This document shows positions 1 to 5,349 of a stretch of 5,349 nucleotides of DNA, piece after piece. Origin of the DNA: an uncultured Lachnospiraceae bacterium (GTDB lineage: Bacteria > Bacillota_A > Clostridia > Lachnospirales > Lachnospiraceae); the NCBI GenBank assembly GCA_946529195.1, contig CAMMZE010000102.1, positions 1-5,349 of the forward strand, in the 5' to 3' direction. Each line of letters begins with the position of its first letter. Position 1 is the stretch's first letter. A program made the position numbers and the translations under genes. The notes under the pieces were generated by a model. It searched no databases, was not told the origin of the DNA, and saw only the letters and a program-made list of their open reading frames with translations.

Positions 1-7
1 TAGTACA

Positions 8-36
8 ATTTTACAGCATATGCTTTTTGCGGTCAA
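8..36 (-). promoter_or_regulatory. Sigma-A-type promoter reading leftward out of the window
   Basis: On the minus strand TTGACC (31-36) and TAAAAT (8-13) are separated by exactly 17 nt. Each matches the -35 (TTGACA) or -10 (TATAAT) consensus at 5 of 6 positions. The start site would fall at or just beyond the left edge, driving a minus-strand gene not in the window. It begins 39 nt after the lipoprotein stop. AT-rich DNA makes chance matches possible, but spacing and both boxes are good. Confidence 0.5.
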
Positions 37-50
37 TCATTTTCATGATT
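35..50. repeat. Inverted repeat over the -35 box, possible operator
   Basis: Perfect inverted repeat AATCAT-TTTC-ATGATT with 6-bp arms and a 4-nt centre. It overlaps the first two bases of the predicted -35 box (31-36). Its position fits a repressor or activator site for the next gene, but the stem is AT-rich and short. A second perfect palindrome, AGCATATGCT, lies at 15-24 within the -35/-10 spacer. The binding protein is unknown. Confidence 0.3.
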
Positions 51-75
51 TTCACAATATCTCTTTTGCAGTTTT

Positions 76-1236
76 CTATTGTTCTACCTGTTTGCTGTGC
101 TCAGCTGCCCAGTCCATAACTTTCTCGCGGATTACCATACGTTCTACGTAAGCCCGGTTCGGAGCGTCCTCCACAAGTTCATCCACGCTGTCAAAGCCAA
201 GCGTCTTTGCCATCTCTTCCATTCCGGCCTGTACTGCCTCATCTGATATGTCGATTCCGACAGTCTCTGCAATCAGGTTTGCAGCCAGATTCTCTTTTAC
301 ATTGGACTCTGCTGCTTCCTGGGCCTGCTGTTCAAAGGATTCCTTGCTGACCTCCAGCCTGTCTTTCAGGAATTCCTCAAACTCCATTTCGTAAAACTCT
401 GCCCCCTCACGGAAGTAGTTATAATAAGAATCCTTCTCTTCCTGTATCTGATCTTCCGGGTATTCCAGCACCTCAGTGGTTTCCATGATGGCATCCCATA
501 CTTTGCTGCGGATCTCATTAATCATGGAATCCTTATTATTCTGCTCCAGGACTTCCCTGACTTCCTGGCGGTATTCCTCAACTGTCTCCGACTTCTGGGA
601 TACTTTCTGCACGAAATCATCTGTCAGGTCCGGCATTTCTACTTCCTGAACCTTCAGAATCTTCATGTCAAAAACAGCTGTTTTTCCGGCCAGGGCGGCA
701 ACAGCGTAATCACTGGAATAGGTGTGATCCAGTGTATAGGAATCTCCTGCTTTTTTGCCGATGATGCTGGTGTCAAAACCGGTAAACATGGCATTGTCAC
801 CGATGATCAGCTGATAATTGCTGGCTCCGGCTCCTTCTACTTCCTCACCATCAACACTGACCGTGTAGTCCAGGGTGATGGCATCGCCTTCCTGAGCGGG
901 CCGGTCTACATCTGTAAACTCCGAAAATCCTTCCAGGATCACTCTGATATTATTATCGACGGCTGTGTCGGTGATCTCGGGAAGTCCCTCAACCTTCGCT
1001 ACCTCTATATTCTTATACTTTCCGATTTTCACATACTCATTTGATATGGATTCCGGAAGCGCCGCAATGGCAGGATCCTCAGTCTGTGCCTGTGTCTCAG
1101 TAACTGTTTCTTCTGTCTGGGCACTCCCTGCGTTTGTCTCTGTCTTTGCGGAACCCCCGCAGGCAGCAAGTCCTGCGGAAATGACAAGAAGGAGAGCAGC
1201 TGCACACACCCGTCCTTTTAAAATGAATTTATTCAC
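76..1236 (-). CDS. Trigger-factor-like FKBP-type peptidyl-prolyl isomerase lipoprotein
   Basis: Predicted membrane-anchored, extracytoplasmic prolyl isomerase/chaperone of 386 aa. From a GTG start at 1236 it begins MNKFILKGR, followed by a hydrophobic stretch and the lipobox LAAC with Cys26, as expected for a lipoprotein signal peptide. A low-complexity Thr/Glu/Gln/Ala tether follows (about 27-62). An FKBP domain at about 114-198 has trigger-factor-like segments (GDAITLDYTVSVDGEE; GFDTSIIGKKAGD; an FDMKILKVQE end strand). The rest, about 200-386, is Glu/Lys-rich and helical and resembles the trigger factor C-terminal chaperone domain (PDLTDDFVQKV onward). The trigger factor ribosome-binding N-domain is absent and the signal peptide takes its place. 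An ATG at 1245 is in frame but abuts the AAGGAGG site with no spacing, whereas the GTG lies 9 nt from it. The gene follows the kinase by 14 nt. The fold call is firm; clients and the link to sugar use are unknown. Confidence 0.88.
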   Translation of the reverse strand: MNKFILKGRVCAAALLLVISAGLAACGGSAKTETNAGSAQTEETVTETQAQTEDPAIAALPESISNEYVKIGKYKNIEVAKVEGLPEITDTAVDNNIRVILEGFSEFTDVDRPAQEGDAITLDYTVSVDGEEVEGAGASNYQLIIGDNAMFTGFDTSIIGKKAGDSYTLDHTYSSDYAVAALAGKTAVFDMKILKVQEVEMPDLTDDFVQKVSQKSETVEEYRQEVREVLEQNNKDSMINEIRSKVWDAIMETTEVLEYPEDQIQEEKDSYYNYFREGAEFYEMEFEEFLKDRLEVSKESFEQQAQEAAESNVKENLAANLIAETVGIDISDEAVQAGMEEMAKTLGFDSVDELVEDAPNRAYVERMVIREKVMDWAAEHSKQVEQ

Positions 1237-1245
1237 ATCAACCAT

Positions 1246-1252
1246 CCTCCTT
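1246..1252 (-). promoter_or_regulatory. Ribosome binding site AAGGAGG that decides the lipoprotein start
   Basis: The minus strand reads TAAGGAGGATGGTTGATGTG. The full-consensus Shine-Dalgarno overlaps the kinase stop codon TAA (1251-1253). It touches the ATG at 1245 directly, but sits 9 nt before the in-frame GTG at 1236. An ATG at 1239 is out of frame and is followed at once by TGA. The GTG is therefore the likely start, and the overlap with the stop suggests translational coupling to the kinase. Confidence 0.8.
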
Positions 1253-2663
1253 ATTCTGATATATTCGGTGAAAATTCTCTTATCTCAAATGATCTTCGTA
1301 CTGCTGTTCTTGCTTCCCACATATCAGAAAATATCTGATCACGCATCATCTGGACAAGGATATTGCCGATTGCGGTTCCTTCTGCGGGGCCGCAAAGGCA
1401 GGGTCTTCCGGCGGCATCTGCCGTGAGTCTGTTCAGATAATCCGCATGGGATCCGCCGCCTACGATATGGATCTTCTGAAACTTCCTTCCGGTGATCTCT
1501 TCCAGTTCGGCAAGCGTTCTGCCGTAGCAGTCGGCAAGACTCCTGTAAATCACGGCAGCGATCTGGCCCACTGTCTCCGGGACCTTAAGTCCGCTATCAC
1601 GGCAGGCACCTTTTACTGCCTCTATCATACTGTCCGGTGCCAGGAAACGGTCATCATTGACATCTACCCTGGAAGGAAAATCCCTGCACTCCTCTGCCAT
1701 ACTGCAGATCTGCGCAAAGCTATAGGAATCATCAAGTTCATGTCTGACTGACTGGATCATCCAGAGTCCCATGATGTTCTTGATCAGGCGGAAACGGTAC
1801 TCATATCCGCCTTCATTTGTCAGATTAGCCTGCTGCGCCTGCTTGCTGCAGATGGCCTGCTCCAGCTCTGTACCCATGAGTGACCAGGTACCGGAACTGA
1901 TATAAAGGAAGTCTTCTTTCCCGGCGGGAACTGCCAGAACTGCCGAAGCGGTATCATGGCTGGCCGTCTGGATCACCGTCAGATCAAATCCCGTTTTACG
2001 GACGATTTCCGGAAGCAGACGGCCTACTGCCGTGCCTGCAGTCGTGATCTTCCCGAACAGGGATTCTTTATATCCCAGCATACGGATCAGGTCGCGGTCC
2101 CAGTCCTTTGTATCCGGACTGACAAGGCCTGTCGTCGTCGCATTTGTATACTCGGTCTTCATGACGCCGGTCAGCTTAAAGCTCAGATAATCCGGCATCA
2201 GCAGCAGATGCTGCGCTCTTTCCATGAGCTCTGGTTCCTCTTCTTCGAGTGCCATCAGCTGGAAAATCGTGTTAAAGAGCTGATGCTGGATCCCGGTTCT
2301 GGCATAGAGCTGGCTGCGCGGGATGATATCATAGACCTTCTGGTCCATGCCGTTCATCCTGCTGTCACGATAGCCATAGGCCGGACCGACATTTCTGCCT
2401 TCTCCGTCGAGCAGTACATAATCTACGCCCCAGGTATCAATGGCCATGGTCATCGGAATCTTTCCCAGATCCTTACATACGCACAGGCCATTCACAATTT
2501 CCTGAAAGAGCCGGTCTGTATCCCAGCAGAGATGACCGTTTTGTCTGACCATTCCATTCTCAAACCGGTAGATTTCCTCCAGAACGATCCGGTCGCCTTC
2601 ATAATGGGCCAGCATGTGCCGGCCGCTGGAAGCGCCGATATCTACAGCCAGATAATAGTTCAT
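1251..2663 (-). CDS. rhaB: Rhamnulokinase-family (FGGY) ketose kinase
   Basis: ATP-dependent cytoplasmic sugar kinase of 470 aa, about the usual RhaB length. The family reaction is L-rhamnulose to L-rhamnulose-1-phosphate. The RhaB landmarks are all visible in order: VDIGASSGR near the N-terminus (about 7-15), DTWGVD (76-81), YRDSR (98-102), LLMPDY (154-159), EYTNATTT (171-178), SHDTAS (235-240, with Asp237 as the expected catalytic base), SSGTWSLMG (256-264), NEGG, KNIMGLW (295-301), NDDRF (336-340), and the C-terminal IVGGG (400-404) and GPAEGTAIGN (425-434). Its ATG overlaps the upstream epimerase stop as ATGA, with GGAG 7 nt before the start, so the two are probably translationally coupled. 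No rhamnose isomerase or rhamnulose-1-phosphate aldolase is visible, while two pentulose-5-phosphate epimerases are adjacent. The true substrate could therefore be L-xylulose or L-ribulose. Family membership is near certain; specificity is open. Confidence 0.9.
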   Translation of the reverse strand: MNYYLAVDIGASSGRHMLAHYEGDRIVLEEIYRFENGMVRQNGHLCWDTDRLFQEIVNGLCVCKDLGKIPMTMAIDTWGVDYVLLDGEGRNVGPAYGYRDSRMNGMDQKVYDIIPRSQLYARTGIQHQLFNTIFQLMALEEEEPELMERAQHLLLMPDYLSFKLTGVMKTEYTNATTTGLVSPDTKDWDRDLIRMLGYKESLFGKITTAGTAVGRLLPEIVRKTGFDLTVIQTASHDTASAVLAVPAGKEDFLYISSGTWSLMGTELEQAICSKQAQQANLTNEGGYEYRFRLIKNIMGLWMIQSVRHELDDSYSFAQICSMAEECRDFPSRVDVNDDRFLAPDSMIEAVKGACRDSGLKVPETVGQIAAVIYRSLADCYGRTLAELEEITGRKFQKIHIVGGGSHADYLNRLTADAAGRPCLCGPAEGTAIGNILVQMMRDQIFSDMWEARTAVRRSFEIREFSPNISE

Positions 2664-3523
2664 TTCTTTTCTCCGAAAAACTCCTCACATGCATCCAGTT
2701 TCCCGCGGAATAATGCTGCGGTATCCCGAACATCTTTTGCCCAGTCAGGGCTGTCTGTATACCAGAATTCTGTGACAAATCTGCGGATCCCCAGATCCCA
2801 GGCCTTAGCGATTCCTTCTTCAAAATCTACATGCCCGGTACCGTATGGAATCTCTCTGAACTTACCTGGTACTGTCTCCTTGAGGTGAAGGGCAAAGGTA
2901 TGACCTCTTCCCAGTTCCAGATCCTCATAAACGTCATTTTTGTAAGTAAAGGCTGCGTTGGTCAGGTTGCCCAGGTCCGGATAAACGCCCAGATAGGGAG
3001 AACCCACAAGGGTCACATATTTCATGGCCTTTTCGCAGGTGTTCATAAAATCGTTTTCCATGGTCTCGAATCCCAGGAGCACACCGGCTTTTGCCGCCAT
3101 GTCCACTGCCTTGCAGAGATTCTCCATGAAATACTTTTTGGAATCCTGTGTGGACTCCTCATAATATACGTCATAACCCGCCAGCTGGATCATCCGGATG
3201 CCCAGATCATCGGAAAATGCAATGGCCTTCTCCATGATTTCCAGGCTTTTTCTGCGCACTTCCGGATCAGAAGCACCAAAGGGATATTTGCGGTGGCCGG
3301 ACAGGCACATGGTGCGGACCGGAAGTCCGGTTCTTCGCATCAGAGAAATAAAATCGTTTCTTTCCTGTGCGGTCCAGTCCAGACGTGAAAGCTTTGCATC
3401 TGTCTCATCAATGCTGATTTCGATCCAGTCATAACCGGCATCTCTGGCCGTGACCATCTTCTGTTCCCAGCTGACGTCAGCAGGCATTGCCTTCTCATAT
3501 AAACCTAATTTGTATTCACTCAT
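2660..3523 (-). CDS. ulaE: L-ribulose/L-xylulose-5-phosphate 3-epimerase (UlaE/SgbU family)
   Basis: Cytoplasmic TIM-barrel epimerase of 287 aa (E. coli UlaE is of similar length). It interconverts L-xylulose-5-phosphate and L-ribulose-5-phosphate by C3 epimerisation. Family signatures are LGLYEKAMP (6-14), the IDETDAKLSRLDW segment (38-50), MCLSGHR (72-78), GIRMIQLAGYDVYYEE (108-123), YPDLGN (181-186), and HLKETVPGKF (213-222). The metal and catalytic set expected for UlaE can be placed at Glu153 (GFE), Asp183 (YPD), His213 (LHLKE) and Glu252 (TEFW). The ATG is preceded by AGAGGA at 7 nt spacing, in a 14-nt gap after araD. The 3' end overlaps the kinase start by 4 nt. In known ula, sgb and lyx operons this enzyme feeds the 4-epimerase, which is the gene just upstream here. 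Whether the supply comes from ascorbate, L-lyxose or L-xylulose cannot be told from the window. Confidence 0.92.
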   Translation of the reverse strand: MSEYKLGLYEKAMPADVSWEQKMVTARDAGYDWIEISIDETDAKLSRLDWTAQERNDFISLMRRTGLPVRTMCLSGHRKYPFGASDPEVRRKSLEIMEKAIAFSDDLGIRMIQLAGYDVYYEESTQDSKKYFMENLCKAVDMAAKAGVLLGFETMENDFMNTCEKAMKYVTLVGSPYLGVYPDLGNLTNAAFTYKNDVYEDLELGRGHTFALHLKETVPGKFREIPYGTGHVDFEEGIAKAWDLGIRRFVTEFWYTDSPDWAKDVRDTAALFRGKLDACEEFFGEKK

Positions 3524-3537
3524 GGCTGTTTCCTCTT

Positions 3538-4233
3538 TTAGTTCTGTCCGTAATAAGCATTTGCGCCATGTTTGCGGTAGTAATGCTTGTCCTGATATCT
3601 CTGCGGCGCACGGCCTGCGTGAGGATTGATCTGTTCGGTATGGGCAGCCATTTTCGCAACCTCTTCCAGTACAACCGCATTGTGGACTGCTTCCGCTGCA
3701 TCCTTGCCCCAGGTGAAGGGACCATGGTTCTTGCAGAGTACAGCAGGCACTGATAAATAATCGATTCCTCTGTTTTTAAACTCCTCTACGATCAGAACGC
3801 CTGTATTCTTCTCATAGGCCTCATCCAGCTCCTCCTGGGTCAGATTGCGGCAGCAGGGAACATCGCCATAGATATAGTCTGCATGTGTGGTGCCGTAGCA
3901 GGGAATGTCTCTTCCCGCCTGTGCCCATGATGCAGCCCAGACGGAATGTGTATGGACAACTCCGCCGATTTCCGGGAAAGCATTGTAAAGGACCAGATGT
4001 GTAGGGGTGTCTGACGAAGGCTTATACTTACCTTCTACTTTATTGCCTGCGAGGTCCATTACCACCATATCATCCGGCGTCAGCTTATTATAGTCTACAC
4101 CGCTCGGCTTGATTACAAAAAGACCTGCCTCACGGTCAATTCCGCTGACATTACCCCAGGTAAAAGTAACCAGTCCATATTCAGGCAGCATCATATTTGC
4201 TTTATAAACTTGTTCTTTTAATGCTTCCAGCAT
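3538..4233 (-). CDS. araD: L-ribulose-5-phosphate 4-epimerase
   Basis: Class II aldolase-fold, zinc-dependent epimerase of 231 aa, the same length as E. coli AraD. It converts L-ribulose-5-phosphate to D-xylulose-5-phosphate through a retro-aldol step in the cytoplasm. The sequence follows AraD closely: [13 protein letters not shown] start, [13 protein letters not shown] (21-33), VIKPSGVDY (40-48), KPSSDTPTH (71-79), GGVVHTHS (90-97), GTTHADY (114-120), [11 protein letters not shown] (167-177) and a C-terminal [10 protein letters not shown]. Zinc ligands are expected at His94, His96 and His170, with Asp75, Asp119 and Tyr228 as active-site residues. The start is the ATG at 4233, with AGGAG 7 nt upstream; a TTG extension to 4254 would run through that ribosome binding site. 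UlaF and SgbE catalyse the same reaction, so the symbol is by similarity. It lies directly upstream of the 3-epimerase, the preceding pathway step. Confidence 0.95.
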   Translation of the reverse strand: MLEALKEQVYKANMMLPEYGLVTFTWGNVSGIDREAGLFVIKPSGVDYNKLTPDDMVVMDLAGNKVEGKYKPSSDTPTHLVLYNAFPEIGGVVHTHSVWAASWAQAGRDIPCYGTTHADYIYGDVPCCRNLTQEELDEAYEKNTGVLIVEEFKNRGIDYLSVPAVLCKNHGPFTWGKDAAEAVHNAVVLEEVAKMAAHTEQINPHAGRAPQRYQDKHYYRKHGANAYYGQN

Positions 4234-4238
4234 ACCAT

Positions 4239-4248
4239 CTCTCCTTCC
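4239..4248 (-). promoter_or_regulatory. Ribosome binding site for araD
   Basis: The minus strand reads GGAAGGAGAG, with the AGGAG core ending 7 nt before the ATG at 4233. The site would lie inside the reading frame if the in-frame TTG at 4254 were used, so it decides for the shorter, AraD-like N-terminus MLEALKEQ. Confidence 0.75.
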
Positions 4249-4277
4249 TTGCAAACTGTTGTTTTTTACGCGGCAGC

Positions 4278-5126
4278 TTATATCAGATTCAGCTGCTGCA
4301 TGGCTTTGAAAAGGCCGTCACGCCCAATGTCATCTGTGACAAGATCTGCCTTCTCCTTCACGGAATCTATGGCATTGCCCATGGCAACACTGCAGGCAGA
4401 AAACTCCATCATCTCCAGGTCATTGGGCCCGTCGCCGAAGGCAACCGTATCTTCCTGACTCCGCCCGAGAAACTGCAGAAGTTCCATCATGCCGGTAGAC
4501 TTCGTGATTCCTTCCGGCGAAATTTCTCCACTATAGGGATCCGGTCCTTTAAAGCTGGCAAACTCGATCTTAAGACCCATGGGAGAAATCATCTCCCGCA
4601 GTCTCTCCACAGAGACCGGTGAACTGCCGATCAGAATCCTGTCTGTACCGGCATAGTCCTCTGAATGATCCGCAATCGATGGATCAAAATAAACAGCGTC
4701 AGGCATATTGGGGGCCAGCATGCTTAAGGGATCTATGTCAGCTGAGGACACATTTCCCCTGACCGCTTCCCGCATGCCATCCGCTCCTTCCTGTGGTATC
4801 GTATAACAATCCGGAGCCTGCAGCAGATAGGGAATCTGGTATTTTCGGAAAAGATCCGTCAGAAAACGCATTTTCTCAGTCCCGAAGGTGTGCCTTGCGA
4901 CTACCTGATCACGAAAAACGACACCAGTACCGCCGCTGGATATCACGCCGTCAAAGCCGATTTCCTTAAGCAGCGGGTAAAGCTGGCACTCTCCCCGTCC
5001 GGTACACAAGACCAGGATATGTCCCTTCTCTTTGGCCCGCAGGACTGCCTCTCTGGCAGAATCCGGCATCTTTTTGTCAAAACCGATCAGGGTTCCGTCT
5101 ATATCAAAAAACAGAACTTTTCCCAT
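4278..5126 (-). CDS. Cof-type HAD-IIB family sugar-phosphate phosphatase
   Basis: Haloacid dehalogenase-superfamily phosphohydrolase of 282 aa, the usual length for Cof-type members. These are soluble, Mg-dependent enzymes that dephosphorylate small phosphorylated metabolites, often sugar phosphates or FMN/PLP. HAD motif I is FFDIDGTL (Asp8 nucleophile, Asp10 acid/base), motif II is LCTGR (Thr42), motif III is the Lys209 of GITKSTG, and motif IV is [11 protein letters not shown] (Asp232, Asp236). The region between motifs II and III (about 80-200) is the large C2-type cap that sets specificity. The ATG overlaps the stop of the preceding phosphatase by one base (TAATG), with a modest GGGGAAG site upstream, so translation is probably coupled. 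It lies 44 nt before araD with no terminator between. The substrate cannot be deduced; a phosphorylated intermediate of the pentulose pathway is a guess from context only. Confidence 0.88.
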   Translation of the reverse strand: MGKVLFFDIDGTLIGFDKKMPDSAREAVLRAKEKGHILVLCTGRGECQLYPLLKEIGFDGVISSGGTGVVFRDQVVARHTFGTEKMRFLTDLFRKYQIPYLLQAPDCYTIPQEGADGMREAVRGNVSSADIDPLSMLAPNMPDAVYFDPSIADHSEDYAGTDRILIGSSPVSVERLREMISPMGLKIEFASFKGPDPYSGEISPEGITKSTGMMELLQFLGRSQEDTVAFGDGPNDLEMMEFSACSVAMGNAIDSVKEKADLVTDDIGRDGLFKAMQQLNLI

Positions 5127-5349
5127 TATGCTTCCCCGATCATGGCATCAAAACATCCGGTAAGCTCCCTCAGGCTCTCGATCACCTTGTCCGCATGGGA
5201 CAAATCCTGATTGCCGGAACCCGGATTGTGAAATCCGAAGCAGTAAAGACCTGCCCCCTGGGCAGCGACCACACCAGATGAAGTGTCTTCTACCGCGATC
5301 GCATCTTCCGGACTGATTCCTGCCAGTTCCAGCACGCGCTGGTAAATCT
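5126..5349 (-). CDS. HAD-superfamily hydrolase, beta-phosphoglucomutase/CbbY-like (3' end only)
   Basis: Only the last 74 complete codons are inside the window; the frame is open to the right edge, so the gene starts beyond 5349. The visible part begins IYQRVLELAGISPEDAIAVE, the classic segment of HAD subfamily IA proteins between motif III and motif IV. Motif IV is VEDTSSGVVAAQGAG, with the acidic pair Glu-Asp that binds Mg. A GTG at 5335 lies within this conserved segment and should not be taken as the start. The N-terminal nucleophile motif (DxDGT/V) and small C1 cap would lie outside. The stop codon overlaps the next gene's ATG as TAATG. It could be a phosphatase such as a sugar-phosphate or phosphoglycolate phosphatase, or a beta-phosphoglucomutase; the C-terminus alone cannot separate these. 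Confidence 0.85.
   Translation of the reverse strand, partial: IYQRVLELAGISPEDAIAVEDTSSGVVAAQGAGLYCFGFHNPGSGNQDLSHADKVIESLRELTGCFDAMIGEA

Noticed and set aside
15..28. AGCATATGCT followed by a T-run on the plus strand, as a terminator
   Set aside because: A palindrome without a loop cannot form a stable hairpin in this length, and no plus-strand gene needs a terminator here.
11..55. 14-codon minus-strand frame GTG...TAA (VKIMKMIDRKKHML), possible leader peptide
   Set aside because: Only a weak purine-rich stretch precedes it, and the predicted promoter runs through it with the -10 box overlapping its stop, so it would not be part of the downstream transcript.
1956..2888. Long plus-strand open frame of 310 codons
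   Set aside because: It lies antisense to the well-supported kinase and 3-epimerase genes, crosses their junction, matches no family I recognise and has the His/Arg/Ser-rich make-up of a reverse-strand shadow.
2831..3388. Plus-strand open frame of 185 codons
   Set aside because: It is wholly antisense to the 3-epimerase, whose catalytic residues are intact; no recognisable domain is visible.
4234..4277. Gap between the Cof-type phosphatase and araD as a site for an internal promoter or terminator
   Set aside because: The 44 nt contain a short A-run and the araD ribosome binding site, but no -35/-10 pair and no stem-loop.
5126..5335. A complete 69-codon small protein starting at GTG 5335
   Set aside because: The frame stays open to the window edge, and the codons before GTG (IYQR) continue a conserved HAD segment, so this is the tail of a longer gene.

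Overview
The window looks like a stretch of a low- to mid-GC Firmicutes genome, most plausibly a gut-type clostridium such as a Lachnospiraceae member. This is an inference. It rests on strong AGGAGG-type ribosome binding sites, a Gram-positive-style lipoprotein with a trigger-factor-like body, and sugar enzymes of the RhaB/UlaE/AraD type. No marker gene is present to fix the taxon.

All convincing genes lie on the minus strand and form one tightly packed array, so they read from right to left. In transcription order they are: the 3' end of a beta-phosphoglucomutase-like HAD phosphatase (5126-5349, cut by the window edge); a Cof-type HAD phosphatase (4278-5126, TAATG overlap with the first); L-ribulose-5-phosphate 4-epimerase AraD (3538-4233, after a 44-nt gap); L-ribulose/L-xylulose-5-phosphate 3-epimerase UlaE-like (2660-3523, 14-nt gap); a rhamnulokinase-family FGGY kinase (1251-2663, ATGA overlap); and a trigger-factor-like FKBP prolyl isomerase lipoprotein (76-1236, with its ribosome binding site overlapping the kinase stop codon). 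No terminator is visible between any of them, so a single operon is likely.

The middle three genes suggest a pentulose route: a ketose is phosphorylated, L-xylulose-5-phosphate is epimerised at C3 to L-ribulose-5-phosphate, and that is epimerised at C4 to D-xylulose-5-phosphate, which enters the pentose phosphate pathway. The difficulty is that the kinase looks like RhaB, whose known product is a 1-phosphate, whereas both epimerases need 5-phosphates. This mismatch is the most interesting biochemical question in the window. The two HAD phosphatases may trim or recycle sugar phosphates. No transporter, isomerase, aldolase or regulator of the pathway is inside the window.

The last 75 bases (1-75) lie downstream of the lipoprotein. 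They carry a good sigma-A-type promoter on the minus strand (TTGACC, 17 nt, TAAAAT) with an inverted repeat over its -35 box, pointing at a gene beyond the left edge. I see no mobile element, CRISPR array, tRNA or rRNA, and nothing that amounts to a clearly new system.
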